Positions 17,141-25,920 of a stretch of 36,877 bases of DNA are shown one piece after another. Position 1 is the first letter of the stretch. Every line of letters starts with the position of its first letter. The position numbers and the translations under genes were made by a program. The notes beneath the pieces were generated by a model. The model was not told the origin of the DNA and did no database searches. It saw only the letters and a program-made list of their open reading frames with translations. Origin of the DNA: Prochlorococcus sp. AG-449-J16 (GTDB lineage: Bacteria; Cyanobacteriota; Cyanobacteriia; PCC-6307; Cyanobiaceae); assembly GCA_003209565.1 (NCBI GenBank), contig QCQK01000015.1, positions 1-36,877 on the forward strand. Reading direction: 5' to 3'.

Positions 17141-17553
17141 AGCCTATTACCCTTACTACTCCATCTAATATCATCAAAACACTCATTAATTATGTATAGG
17201 CCTCGGCCATTTACACTACTTATTTTTTTTGGTAATTTATAGTCTCTTTTTTTAATTTCTAAACCTTTACCTTGATCTTGAATTTGCCAAACACACCAAT
17301 TAGGAGTAATTATTCTTCTGACTCTAATATTTTTTTTAGGATCTAATTTATTGCCATGTTTTACTGCGTTAACTAAAGCTTCATGTAAACCAAGTTTTAT
17401 AAGATAGCTTGATTGAGAATTTTTAATAGGTTCTAATAATTGATCGACAAATTCATTTAACTGTAATGATGATTCAAACTCGTAATTTGACCAATTGATC
17501 TTTGGTCTTTTAAAAAATTTTTTTAAAATATTTTTGCCCCGAAGTAAGGACAT
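17119..17553 (-). CDS. RsbW-like anti-sigma factor / HATPase serine kinase
   Basis: A 144-residue GHKL-fold ATPase of the RsbW / SpoIIAB type, which phosphorylates anti-anti-sigma proteins or binds sigma factors. The N box is HEALVNAVKHGN (about 57-68) with the metal-binding Asn, G1 is DQGKG (93-97), and G2 is NGRGLYIINECFDDI (from 115). A basic N-terminal extension of about 20 residues (KFFKRPK) precedes the domain. No sigma factor or anti-anti-sigma gene is adjacent. Cyanobacteria use such modules for stress and carbon signalling, but the partner here cannot be inferred. Leftward gun4 lies upstream of it with 48 bases between. Confidence 0.87.
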   Translation of the reverse strand: MSLLRGKNILKKFFKRPKINWSNYEFESSLQLNEFVDQLLEPIKNSQSSYLIKLGLHEALVNAVKHGNKLDPKKNIRVRRIITPNWCVWQIQDQGKGLEIKKRDYKLPKKISSVNGRGLYIINECFDDIRWSSKGNRLQLALKR

Positions 17554-17601
17554 AATAATATTTTGATACTGACTTAATTTTAACTTATTAAATACCTCAT
17601 T

Positions 17602-18321
17602 TTAAAGAATATTATTATGTCTCTCTGCTATGGCAGGATGCCTTAATATTGAGTCCATAAGTCTTACTCCTCTTAGTTGATTAATTAAAGGCATATGCCC
17701 ATCAGGAGCATCCAATGACCAGCAAAAAGATCCAGGATATCTCGTCCATAAGCCCTCATTTTTCCAACCTATTTTCGGCCACATTAATTCATACTTTTTT
17801 CCTACTGATTTTAATATCTTTGCTTGAATTGAGAATCCAAATCTACCAGTAGAATATATAGTCCATAATCTATCTATTGTTTGCAGATCTTTCCCTGACA
17901 TATTATTAACTTCGCTATAGAAAACATATCCACGTTTCTCGGCTAATTTTCCAGCTAATTTCCTTAAGTAGGAACTTGTTAATCTATCCGCTTCTTCAAA
18001 TTTTTGTTCAACTAACATCAATTGCAATCCTTCATAATTAATATCAATATCTGAATATGTATTAAACCAATTATTGAATTTTGAGTTTTCAAAGAATTCA
18101 GGCTTAAATTTTTTTAAAACTTGCAATATCCAACCAGCAGCCCAGTCATCTCCATTATTATCAAACATATCAAAAAGTGAAGGGCCAAGATTAAAAATAT
18201 TTTCGACTTCAGATTCTATTTGAGATAATGAATTTATTCTTTTTCTTTGATTGGAATCTACAAATTTTTTTATCAGATCTAATGTAGCATTACTATAGTT
18301 ATCTTTTTCTTTGTTATTCAT
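17602..18321 (-). CDS. gun4: GUN4-domain protein, tetrapyrrole regulator
   Basis: GUN4 binds protoporphyrin IX and Mg-protoporphyrin IX and stimulates magnesium chelatase through ChlH, directing porphyrin into chlorophyll. The 239 aa product has a variable helical N-terminal half. The GUN4 core (about residues 95-225) reads GLQLMLVEQKFEEADRLT, then LQTIDRLWTIYSTGRFGFSIQ, LMWPKIGWKNEGLWTRYPGSF and WSLDAPDGHMPLINQLRG. The W-x-x-Y-P-G-SFxW block and DGHMP are diagnostic. It is divergent from mnmH with only 33 bases between starts, so the promoters must overlap or lie in the neighbouring gene. A paralogous GUN4 elsewhere cannot be excluded. Confidence 0.93.
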   Translation of the reverse strand: MNNKEKDNYSNATLDLIKKFVDSNQRKRINSLSQIESEVENIFNLGPSLFDMFDNNGDDWAAGWILQVLKKFKPEFFENSKFNNWFNTYSDIDINYEGLQLMLVEQKFEEADRLTSSYLRKLAGKLAEKRGYVFYSEVNNMSGKDLQTIDRLWTIYSTGRFGFSIQAKILKSVGKKYELMWPKIGWKNEGLWTRYPGSFCWSLDAPDGHMPLINQLRGVRLMDSILRHPAIAERHNNIL

Positions 18322-18354
18322 TTTAAAAAATCAATCAAAAAATAAAAACTACCT

Positions 18355-19398
18355 ATGTATTTCAAAAGAAAAGAACTAGAGAAATTTAGAAGTTTTAAGG
18401 GACCACTTATAGATGTTAGGAGCCCAGGTGAATATTATAAAGGACACATGCCTAATTCTATTAACATTCCACTATTTGATAATGATGAGAGATCAATAAT
18501 TGGCAAGATTTATAAAAAAGAAGGAAGAATAAAAGCAGTTTTAGAGGGATTAAAATTTTTTGAAAAAAAAATGGAATTACTTCTTGATAATTTATTCATG
18601 AGTATTGATTCTTATAAAACTTTTACTAGTAAAAATAATAATGAATTGCTTATCAGAATATATTGCTCTAGAGGAGGTATGCGGTCACAAAGTATTGCTT
18701 GGTTACTAGAAAAATTTAAATTAAATATCGTTACACTAGACGGAGGATACAAAATATATAGGAGATGGGTATTATATAGTTTTTCGAGAAAGTTGAATAT
18801 AATAGTTATTGGCGGGAAAACTGGAACAGGAAAGACAAGGTTATTATCATTACTAGAGAATTATAAATATCAAACTATTGATCTTGAAGGATTTGCTTGT
18901 CATAGAGGAAGTACATTTGGGGGTTTAGGCATGAAAGATCAACCCTCAAATGAACAATTTGAAAATATGATTGCAGAAAAATTAAATTCTTTTAAATGTT
19001 CTAATAATATTTTTGTAGAAGCTGAAAGCGCAAATATAGGAAAATGCAAAATCCCTCATGAATTCTTCAATCAGATGAAAAATTCTAGGAGAATTGAAAT
19101 TTTAAGGAGCGAATCTAACAGGTTAGATGAGTTGATAAATACTTATAGTGTTTATAAGAAAGAGGATCTCCAAGAATCTGTATTAAGAATTAAAAAAAGA
19201 TTAGGGCCACAAAGAACAAAAATAGCCCTTGAATCAATTAATAGTGAAAAATGGGACTTAGTTTGTAGATCAGTATTAGATTATTACGATAAGTGTTATG
19301 AACATGAGAAAGTTGGTAAAACAAATATAAAGATATTAGATTTAACCGACAAAAAATATGATGAAAGCATCATAGAATTAATAAATAATATTTTATAA
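18355..19398 (+). CDS. mnmH: tRNA 2-selenouridine synthase (MnmH / SelU)
   Basis: Acts on the wobble 2-thiouridine of Lys, Glu and Gln tRNAs, geranylating it and replacing sulfur with selenium from selenophosphate. The 347 aa product has a rhodanese domain starting GPLIDVRSPGEYYKGHMPNSINIP, with catalytic Cys104 in YCSRGGMRSQS and LDGGYKIYRRWV. A P-loop domain follows with GGKTGTGKT at about 153-161 and DLEGFACHRGSTFGGLG. These are the MnmH signatures. No selD gene is in the window, so selenation depends on one elsewhere. The start is ATG 18355; psb28 follows 60 bases after the stop. Confidence 0.93.
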   Translation: MYFKRKELEKFRSFKGPLIDVRSPGEYYKGHMPNSINIPLFDNDERSIIGKIYKKEGRIKAVLEGLKFFEKKMELLLDNLFMSIDSYKTFTSKNNNELLIRIYCSRGGMRSQSIAWLLEKFKLNIVTLDGGYKIYRRWVLYSFSRKLNIIVIGGKTGTGKTRLLSLLENYKYQTIDLEGFACHRGSTFGGLGMKDQPSNEQFENMIAEKLNSFKCSNNIFVEAESANIGKCKIPHEFFNQMKNSRRIEILRSESNRLDELINTYSVYKKEDLQESVLRIKKRLGPQRTKIALESINSEKWDLVCRSVLDYYDKCYEHEKVGKTNIKILDLTDKKYDESIIELINNIL

Positions 19399-19458
19399 AT
19401 TAATTACAAACGAATATGAAAAATATTTCCTAAAATAGAATACTATCAATCGAATATT

Positions 19459-19812
19459 ATGACAGCAAATAAAACTGCAAAAATACAATTTTATGAAGGA
19501 ACTGATGAACCAGTAGTACCTGAAATAAGACTGACCAGAAGTAAGGACGGCACCACCGGCCAGGCATTATTTTTGTTCGAAAAACCTTCAGCATTATCTT
19601 CAATTACAGACGGTGAAATAACAGGTATGCGGATGATAGATTCTGAAGGTGAAATACTAACTAGGGAAGTTAAAGTAAAGTTTGTTGATGGAGAACCTAT
19701 ATTTTTAGAAGCAGTTTATATTTGGAAGAACACATCAGACTTTGATAGATTTATGAGATTTGCAAATAGTTATGCCAAATCAAATGGTTTAGGATATTCT
19801 GAGAAGAGGTAG
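19459..19812 (+). CDS. psb28: Photosystem II assembly protein Psb28
   Basis: Psb28 is a soluble thylakoid-surface factor that binds the CP47-containing assembly intermediate of photosystem II and also affects chlorophyll supply. The 117 aa product matches the family over its full length: [20 protein letters not shown], then [29 protein letters not shown], and [20 protein letters not shown]. The C-terminal GLGYSEKR is also familiar. It has its own 60-base upstream gap containing TAGAAT, a possible -10 element. The following PerM-type gene begins 12 bases after its stop on the same strand. Confidence 0.95.
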   Translation: MTANKTAKIQFYEGTDEPVVPEIRLTRSKDGTTGQALFLFEKPSALSSITDGEITGMRMIDSEGEILTREVKVKFVDGEPIFLEAVYIWKNTSDFDRFMRFANSYAKSNGLGYSEKR

Positions 19813-19824
19813 AATTATTGTAAA

Positions 19825-20868
19825 TTGAGTAGTTCATCATATTTCAAGTTAGTAGTAATTTTAATCACTTCATTAATTATATGGACTTTAAGAGATTTTC
19901 TTCTTTTAATTATTTGTTCTTTAGTAATTTCAAATATTGTATGTAATTTATGTAATCAAATGCAAAAGGGTTTGAAAATTCCCCGACCGCTTTCTTTGTT
20001 TCTTGTTTTAACTGTTATTTCAGTAATAGTTTTTACTATTTTTATTCTTGTATTGCCTCCGTTTATTAAGGAATTCAATGAAATTTTAGTTGATATTCCA
20101 AATGGTTTATCAAAAATAAATATTTTGATTAATACAAATCTGAATAAATTTAATAGCCTATTTTATGGCGAACAATCAGAAAATGTTATAGATATATTCA
20201 GTCTCATAAATAATGTAGTTACCATTCCAGATGCCTCAACCATAGCAAAAGCTATTCAAGAAAGTTTTAGAAATTTAATAAATATAGCGGGGAATCTGGG
20301 TTCAGGTCTTTTGAAATTAATATTCGTATTAGTAGTGAGTTTGATGATTTCTATTGAACCAAAACAATATAAAGAAAATATACTTTTATTAATTCCAAAA
20401 AATTATCGCAATAAATTTAGAAATATTCTGGAAAAATGCAATATTGCATTAGCAAATTGGACTTTTTCTATGGTCATAAGCTCATTATCAGTTGGTCTAT
20501 TATCATTAATAGTTTTGTCTATCTTAGATGTTAAATATGTCGTATCAAATGCTTTAATAGCAATGGTTCTTAATATAATTCCAAATATAGGTCCTGTTAT
20601 TAGTGGTATATTTCCCATCTCAATTGCACTTCTAGATAATTTTTGGAAACCACTGGCCGTGCTTGGAGCTTATGTAATCATTCAAAATGTTGAAAGCTAT
20701 ATAATTATGCCATCTATAATGAAGAAAAAAGCAAACTTACTTCCTGGTTTGACATTAATATCACAATTTGGATTTACCTTCATATTTGGTCCATTAGGCT
20801 TAATATTATCCCTCCCACTAGCTGTAGTTATTCAGGTTTTAATCAAAGAATCATTTAAGGATATTTAA
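19825..20868 (+). CDS. AI-2E / PerM-family transporter
   Basis: A 347-residue multi-pass membrane protein with a paired hydrophobic N-terminus, a hydrophilic loop of about 80 residues (FIKEFNEILVDIPNGLSKI onward), then four to five helices. The C-terminal half has the family block NIIPNIGPVISGIFPISIALL and GPLGLILSLPLAVVIQVLI. Members include TqsA, YdiK and PerM, with export of small molecules or sodium/proton antiport reported for some. The substrate here is unknown. Its start is TTG 19825 with no clear ribosome site, so the first residues are uncertain. It converges on the 60 aa gene with three bases between stops. Confidence 0.87.
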   Translation: MSSSSYFKLVVILITSLIIWTLRDFLLLIICSLVISNIVCNLCNQMQKGLKIPRPLSLFLVLTVISVIVFTIFILVLPPFIKEFNEILVDIPNGLSKINILINTNLNKFNSLFYGEQSENVIDIFSLINNVVTIPDASTIAKAIQESFRNLINIAGNLGSGLLKLIFVLVVSLMISIEPKQYKENILLLIPKNYRNKFRNILEKCNIALANWTFSMVISSLSVGLLSLIVLSILDVKYVVSNALIAMVLNIIPNIGPVISGIFPISIALLDNFWKPLAVLGAYVIIQNVESYIIMPSIMKKKANLLPGLTLISQFGFTFIFGPLGLILSLPLAVVIQVLIKESFKDI

Positions 20869-20871
20869 AAA

Positions 20872-21054
20872 CTACTTAATTAATTTTTTATATAAATAAG
20901 GGTAAGAACAAAGTATAAAGAAAGCCAATGGATGTTTACCTATAGCAAAATATAGTGAACTAAAAGTAAAATGATCAAATAATATTCTTAGCTCAGTAGA
21001 AAGATCTATTAGAACTAAAGAAAATAAAATTATCAAATAGTAATTCAATTTCAT
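20872..21054 (-). CDS. Small membrane protein, 60 aa
   Basis: A 60-residue protein with a hydrophobic N-terminal segment (YYLIILFSLVLIDLSTELR), then LFDHFTFSSLYFAIGKHPLA, and a second short hydrophobic stretch ending in lysines. The LFDHFT..AL..AI..HPLAV pattern is one I recall from small cyanobacterial hypothetical proteins, so it is probably a conserved gene. It is the last member of the leftward rsmA-to-secF cluster, 18 bases after secF. No function can be assigned. An association with membrane insertion would be guesswork from its neighbour only. Confidence 0.75.
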   Translation of the reverse strand: MKLNYYLIILFSLVLIDLSTELRILFDHFTFSSLYFAIGKHPLAFFILCSYPYLYKKLIK

Positions 21055-21072
21055 AAAATCAGAAGCTTAAGC

Positions 21073-21990
21073 TCAGTCTTTAAGCAACAATGATGGAGCC
21101 AATAAAATACTTGAATAACTTCCAACTATAATTCCTAATGATAAGGACAAAGAAAACCAAAATAGCGAGTATGATCCAAACAAAATAATTGTTAATAGAG
21201 GGATGAGGGTTGTAATACTGGTAAACGTTGTTCTCCTGAATGATTCGTTCACTGATAATTGAATAGTTTCGTTATAGCTTTCATCCTTTTTTGATTTTAA
21301 ATTCTCACGAATCCTATCAAAAATAACAACAGTATCATTTACAGAATAACCGGCAATAGTTAACAAGGACACAGCAAATAAACTATTTACCTCGACAGAT
21401 AATATAAATCCCAACCAGGAGAATATTCCGAAAACAATAAATAAATCATGGAATAATGCAAATAATGCATATAGGGCATATTTTTTATCAAATCTAATAG
21501 TTATATATAAAGATATTGCAAATAAAGAAACTAACAATGAAGTAACACAATTAGTAAGTAGTCTTTTCCCAAGCTTTGGACCTATTAATCTTGAATCCTT
21601 ACTCTCATAATTTAGAGGTCCAATAATATTATCAAGATTAGTAATAAGATTATTTGATTCTTCGATACTCAAATAAGGTGTTCTTATTGAAATTATTTTA
21701 TTATTATTTTGGAATTGCAATTTAATATTATTTAAAACATTTTTATCTTTTGAGATTTCTCTTAAATTTTCTAAAACTGAATCAGGGGACAATTTAGAAC
21801 ATTCCTCTTCACAAGCTCTTTCTATTCTTAGTTCATTTCCCCCAATAAAATCCATCCCTAAATTTATAGGTTTCTTATAGGAAGTATTAAAAGTAGAATA
21901 TAAAATCCCTAAAAGACTCAACAAAATAAGAAAAGTTGAAAAACCAATTATCTTTCTTTTATTTTTTACTAGTTCAAGATTGTATTTCAT
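21073..21990 (-). CDS. secF: Protein translocase subunit SecF
   Basis: Together with SecD it uses the proton gradient to assist SecYEG-dependent export across the plasma or thylakoid membrane. The 305 aa product has one N-terminal helix, a large periplasmic domain with GMDFIGGNELRIE, and five C-terminal helices. These contain LAPSLLL, TIAGYSVNDTVVIFDRIRENL and SFRRTTFTSITTLIPLLTI, hallmarks of SecF. The fold resembles the RND permeases. It follows secD by 18 bases and is evidently coexpressed. The start is ATG 21990. Confidence 0.95.
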   Translation of the reverse strand: MKYNLELVKNKRKIIGFSTFLILLSLLGILYSTFNTSYKKPINLGMDFIGGNELRIERACEEECSKLSPDSVLENLREISKDKNVLNNIKLQFQNNNKIISIRTPYLSIEESNNLITNLDNIIGPLNYESKDSRLIGPKLGKRLLTNCVTSLLVSLFAISLYITIRFDKKYALYALFALFHDLFIVFGIFSWLGFILSVEVNSLFAVSLLTIAGYSVNDTVVIFDRIRENLKSKKDESYNETIQLSVNESFRRTTFTSITTLIPLLTIILFGSYSLFWFSLSLSLGIIVGSYSSILLAPSLLLKD

Positions 21991-22008
21991 GGGAAAATTA
22001 GAAAAAAT

Positions 22009-23478
22009 TTAATTTGAAAAATTATTCCTGGGTAGATAGAGATTTTTCTGTCTTAAAGATTGATATGTTGTAAAAAATCGCAAAATAGTTTTAGAACAAT
22101 TTAATGAAGTAAATAAGCTTATTAAGACTCCAATACCTAATGTTGCCGCAAAACCTTTAACAAAATTTGTTCCTAATAAAAACAATACAAAACAACTAAG
22201 AAGAGTTGTAATATGGCCATCAACTATGGATGAATTGGCTCTTTGAAAACCGCTATCAATAGATCTTGTAAGAGTATTACCACTATATAATTCTTCTCTG
22301 ATTCTCTCAAATATTAGAATATTTGCATCAACAGCCATACCAATGCTAAGTATAAGCCCAGATATACCAGGTAAAGTCAATGTTACAGGAATTAAAGAAT
22401 ATAGAGCTAAATTAAAGAAACCATAAAGTACAAGAGAAAGAACTGAAACAAAACCTAAAATTCTATAGTTAAAAATCATAAATATACCAACAAAAATTAA
22501 TCCACTTACTGCTGCATAAAGACTTTTTAAAATATTTTTGGATCCCAATAGAGCCCCTATAGTATTAGTTTCAACTATTTCAATTGGCAATGGCAATGAA
22601 CCTCCTTTAAGTTGAACTTCTAATTCTCTAGCATTTTCAGCACTAAAATTTCCACTTATTGTTGCTGATCCACCTGTAATGCCTGTAGTGGCGAACTGAC
22701 TACCAACACTTGCTTCACTTATTGATTCGCCATCAAGAATAATAGCTAATAGTTGATTAGTGCCAGCAATTGACTTTGTAATTTCTGCAAACTTTTCACC
22801 TCCTGAATTACTAAAAGTTAATAATACTTCCCAATTACTATTTGTTTGTTCTTGCCTCCTTCCTGCGTTAATAAGATCCTTACCAGATAAATCTGTATTA
22901 ATAAATAAATTTGCAATTTTATTATCAATGTACCTTTTAATTTCAATTAACTTGACATATAAATCACTACTTGCAGATGAATAATTTAATTCTTTCTCAA
23001 TCTCTTTAAGATCATCCTGAATAATCTTTATGAAATTATCATCAAATTGACTTTTTTCTGAAGAGGAATATGTTTCAATTAATTCCTTAATATTCAATCT
23101 CTGATATTGCAAGGTTTTTAAATCTGCAGATGTTCCTTCTTTTTGAGTCCTAAATTCTAGTAAAGCAGTCTTACCTAAAACTCTTGAGGCTGCCAATGGA
23201 TTTTGCTCTCCAGGTAATTCTAATATCAATTGATCTCCACCAAGAGTTTGTAAGTTAGACTCTGAAACCCCTAAGTTATTTACTCGTCTATCTATAACCG
23301 AATTAACTGAATCGAGTTCATCCTTTGTTACTTTCCCTTCCTCTTTAATAATTTGAAGTGTAAGTTGAGAACCTCCCTGTAAATCCAATCCCAACTGTAA
23401 GGGATAATTTATTAATAGATAAATTGATAACGTAAGTAGAAATATAATAAAAAAAAGCCAGCCTTGCCTTCTTTTCAT
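22009..23478 (-). CDS. secD: Protein translocase subunit SecD
   Basis: The SecD half of the SecDF motor. The 489 aa product has an N-terminal helix followed by QLGLDLQGGSQLTLQI, a P1 domain with SVIDRRVNNLGVSE and LILELPG, and a long lysine-rich central insertion. The P1 head ends with SGNFSAENARELEVQLKGGSLPLPIEI. Six helices at the C-terminus include GISGLILSIGMAVDANILIFERIREE. The ATG at 23478 lies three bases after the pdhB stop, and AGGA of the ribosome site overlaps that stop codon, which points to coupled translation. Confidence 0.95.
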   Translation of the reverse strand: MKRRQGWLFFIIFLLTLSIYLLINYPLQLGLDLQGGSQLTLQIIKEEGKVTKDELDSVNSVIDRRVNNLGVSESNLQTLGGDQLILELPGEQNPLAASRVLGKTALLEFRTQKEGTSADLKTLQYQRLNIKELIETYSSSEKSQFDDNFIKIIQDDLKEIEKELNYSSASSDLYVKLIEIKRYIDNKIANLFINTDLSGKDLINAGRRQEQTNSNWEVLLTFSNSGGEKFAEITKSIAGTNQLLAIILDGESISEASVGSQFATTGITGGSATISGNFSAENARELEVQLKGGSLPLPIEIVETNTIGALLGSKNILKSLYAAVSGLIFVGIFMIFNYRILGFVSVLSLVLYGFFNLALYSLIPVTLTLPGISGLILSIGMAVDANILIFERIREELYSGNTLTRSIDSGFQRANSSIVDGHITTLLSCFVLFLLGTNFVKGFAATLGIGVLISLFTSLNCSKTILRFFTTYQSLRQKNLYLPRNNFSN

Positions 23479-23481
23479 TTC

Positions 23482-24465
23482 CTATATACTCCCACTAATT
23501 AAATATTCAACTTTTTCAACTATTTGATGTGGTTGGATTATTGTCAAATTCTCAAGATTTCCATTGTATGGAGTTGGAATATCCTGACTAGATAACCTAA
23601 TTGGTCTGGCATCAAGATCATCGAAACACTCTTCTGTTATCAAGGCAATTAATTCTGCACCAATACCTCCAGTCTTCATACATTCTTCAACAATAATGAC
23701 TTTATTCGTTTTTCTTATTGATTTTGAGATAGTTTCCATATCAAATGGTTTTAAACTTATTAAATCGATCAACTCAACATCTATTCCTTTTTTTTCCAAT
23801 TCTTCAACAGCTTTAAGGCAGTGATGTCTCATTCTTGAATAAGTCAATAAAGTAATATCTTTACCTTCTTTAACAACGTCAGCCTGATCTAAAGCACAAG
23901 TATAATCGCCTTCTGGCAATTCCTCAGACAAGTTGTACAGAAGAACATGTTCAAAAAATAGAACCGGATTATCATCTCTTATAGCTGCTTTCATTAAACC
24001 TTTAGCATTTGTAGGTGTACTGCATGCAACAATCTTTATACCAGGAACTGCATGGAAATATGCTTCTAGTCTTTGACTGTGTTCAGCACCAAGTTGACGA
24101 CCAACCCCTCCAGGGCCTCGAACTACTGCTGGTATTTTATAATTTCCTCCGCTTGTATATCTAAGCATCCCCATATTGTTTGATATCTGATTAAAAGCTA
24201 AAAGCAAAAAACCCATGTTCATTCCTTCTACTATTGGTCTCAACCCAGTCATTGCTGCGCCAACAGCCATTCCCGTAAAACTATTCTCTGCAATTGGAGT
24301 ATCTAAGACTCTTAACTCCCCATATTTCTCATATAAATCCTTAGTAACCTTATAAGATCCTCCATATTGACCAACATCTTCCCCCATAACGCAAACATTT
24401 ACATCATTTGCCATTTCTTCATCAATTGCCTCTTTCAAAGCATTAAATAATAATGTTGCAGCCAC
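23482..24465 (-). CDS. pdhB: Pyruvate dehydrogenase E1 component, beta subunit
   Basis: Forms the thiamine-dependent E1 enzyme with PdhA, converting pyruvate to acetyl-dihydrolipoyl for acetyl-CoA. At 327 aa it matches the heterodimeric-E1 beta type found in cyanobacteria and plastids. Motifs include [57 protein letters not shown] and [18 protein letters not shown]. The C-terminal transketolase domain has [19 protein letters not shown]. The start is GTG 24465 rather than ATG. PdhA is not in this window. The gene follows a 31 aa membrane-peptide gene by 49 bases and precedes secD by three. Confidence 0.96.
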   Translation of the reverse strand: MAATLLFNALKEAIDEEMANDVNVCVMGEDVGQYGGSYKVTKDLYEKYGELRVLDTPIAENSFTGMAVGAAMTGLRPIVEGMNMGFLLLAFNQISNNMGMLRYTSGGNYKIPAVVRGPGGVGRQLGAEHSQRLEAYFHAVPGIKIVACSTPTNAKGLMKAAIRDDNPVLFFEHVLLYNLSEELPEGDYTCALDQADVVKEGKDITLLTYSRMRHHCLKAVEELEKKGIDVELIDLISLKPFDMETISKSIRKTNKVIIVEECMKTGGIGAELIALITEECFDDLDARPIRLSSQDIPTPYNGNLENLTIIQPHQIVEKVEYLISGSI

Positions 24466-24514
24466 AATTAATTACCTAATTAATCACATATATAATCCTA
24501 CCACTTTGATTAAT

Positions 24515-24610
24515 TTAACCTCCCTCAGCAAATGTTATAAGTAGTAATATTGACAAAATCATTCCTGGTGAAAGCAAAAGTATTAAAAGTCCTAAGTCAT
24601 GTAAAGACAT
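24515..24610 (-). CDS. Very small single-pass membrane peptide, 31 aa
   Basis: A 31-codon frame from ATG 24610 to TAA 24515-24517, located between the DUF3082-like gene and pdhB on the same strand. Residues run MSLHDLGLLILLLSPGM and then ILSILLLITFAEGG: a short charged opening, one hydrophobic helix broken by SPG, and a glycine-rich end. The codon immediately before the ATG is TGA, so no longer version exists. There is no strong ribosome site. The size and hydrophobicity recall tiny subunits of photosynthetic and NDH complexes, but it does not match PetG, PetN, PetL, PsbT, PsbM or PsaM as I remember them. Real but unidentified is my best reading. Confidence 0.6.
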   Translation of the reverse strand: MSLHDLGLLILLLSPGMILSILLLITFAEGG

Positions 24611-24644
24611 TCAAAGAAAGTATTTTCTTAATGATATGGCCAAT

Positions 24645-24947
24645 TCAACTTTTCTTCAGAAAAAAACTTCGAATAAATACAATAAAAAGTCCTATACCAA
24701 TAAAAGCAAAAGAAAAAGTTAGCAAAAAAGATAATCCAATAATTAAGGTATTAATACTAGAAGAGATATTTTGGACTATTTCAGAGGAATTTGATGGTTT
24801 ATGTATTGAAAAATAAATTGCAATTTTATTACTTAAAAAATAAAAAAATATAAATAATAAAAAACTGGTTAATGATCCTACAATAAAATTTAATGGTCCT
24901 TTTTCGGGAATCTTTTTTTCTATATTCTCATTACTATTATCAGCCAC
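24645..24947 (-). CDS. DUF3082-like small membrane protein
   Basis: The 100-residue product has an acidic N-terminal tail (MADNSNENIEKKIPEKG), then GPLNFIVGSLTSFLLFIFFYFL as a first membrane helix. A polar loop and a second helical pair near INTLIIGLSFLLTFSFAFIGIGLFIVF follow. This matches cyanobacterial proteins with a DUF3082 label as far as I recall. The start is GTG 24947. It sits 23 bases after ispE in the leftward cluster. An overlapping rightward frame at 24550-24816 has no comparable features. Function unknown. Confidence 0.82.
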   Translation of the reverse strand: MADNSNENIEKKIPEKGPLNFIVGSLTSFLLFIFFYFLSNKIAIYFSIHKPSNSSEIVQNISSSINTLIIGLSFLLTFSFAFIGIGLFIVFIRSFFLKKS

Positions 24948-24970
24948 AATAAAATTTTGAATAAAAAAAT

Positions 24971-25906
24971 TTAAATGAATGTTATTCCCTTTTCAAGGAA
25001 AGTGCAAACCCATGAATCGTAACCATTATCTTTAAATAATTTATAATTTTCAGCTAATTCTTTTTTAGCTGTCTCTACATCTTTAAAAATTGCAAAGCAT
25101 GTGGGGCCTGATCCACTCATTGAAAATGACAGACTATTCTTTAATTTAGAAAGTAAATATAATGCCTGCTTTACAGATTCATTATCTTTTTCAACAATCA
25201 ACTGCAAATCATTTTTTATAGTTAAATGATGATTTTCAAAATTTAAGTTATTTAAACAATTATCTCTTAAATTTTTTCTTATGTTCTCAATCATTTCTTT
25301 ATTAGTAAGATATTGATCACAAAATTTATTACTATATTTTTTATAAGTTTCAGCAGTAGATACTGATATATTTGGATTTTTTAAAAGAATTACTCCATAT
25401 TCGAAGTTTAATTTTAATTTCTCCAATATTTCGCCTCTTCCAAAACATAATTGAATGCCCCCATTTATAAAAAAGGGAATATCAGATCCTAAAGTTGATG
25501 CTAATGAACATAATGTTTTCTGATCTATGTTCAAATCCCATAATTTATTAAGACCAATTAATGTTGCTGCTGCATTACTGGATCCACCAGCTAATCCTGC
25601 ACCGATTGGAATATTTTTCTTTAAAAATATATTCGCACCGAAATCTATATTTGATTTTTTTCTTAAAAGATTTGCCGATTTAACAATTAAGTTATCACTA
25701 GATAAGCTTAAATCATTACAATCAGAATCAAGTTTAATTATACCTTCATTGTTAATTTGAAATTCTAAATAATCACAAAGATCAATATTTTGCATAATCA
25801 TTGCTAATTCATGGAATCCATCCTTTCTTTTACCAATAACTTGAAGGTGTAAATTTATTTTGGCAGGAGATTTTATAATAATTTTCGTTTTAGCTAAATC
25901 TTGCAT
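24971..25906 (-). CDS. ispE: 4-diphosphocytidyl-2-C-methyl-D-erythritol kinase
   Basis: Phosphorylates CDP-methylerythritol with ATP in the MEP isoprenoid pathway, a later step than dxs. The 311 aa GHMP kinase has SPAKINLHLQVIGKRKDGFHEL near the N-terminus and the ATP-binding loop IPIGAGLAGGSSNAAATLIGL. SDIPFFINGG carries the conserved Asp, and FSMSGSGPTCFAIF is the C-terminal glycine motif. The start is ATG 25906, 14 bases after the rsmA stop. The rsmA-ispE pairing is common in bacteria, which supports both assignments. Confidence 0.96.
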   Translation of the reverse strand: MQDLAKTKIIIKSPAKINLHLQVIGKRKDGFHELAMIMQNIDLCDYLEFQINNEGIIKLDSDCNDLSLSSDNLIVKSANLLRKKSNIDFGANIFLKKNIPIGAGLAGGSSNAAATLIGLNKLWDLNIDQKTLCSLASTLGSDIPFFINGGIQLCFGRGEILEKLKLNFEYGVILLKNPNISVSTAETYKKYSNKFCDQYLTNKEMIENIRKNLRDNCLNNLNFENHHLTIKNDLQLIVEKDNESVKQALYLLSKLKNSLSFSMSGSGPTCFAIFKDVETAKKELAENYKLFKDNGYDSWVCTFLEKGITFI

Positions 25907-25920
25907 TTACTTAAATTTTT

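Noticed and set aside
24550..24816. Rightward 88-codon frame opposite the DUF3082-like gene
   Set aside because: It begins with TTG, has no ribosome site or recognisable motif, and lies antisense to two better-supported leftward frames.
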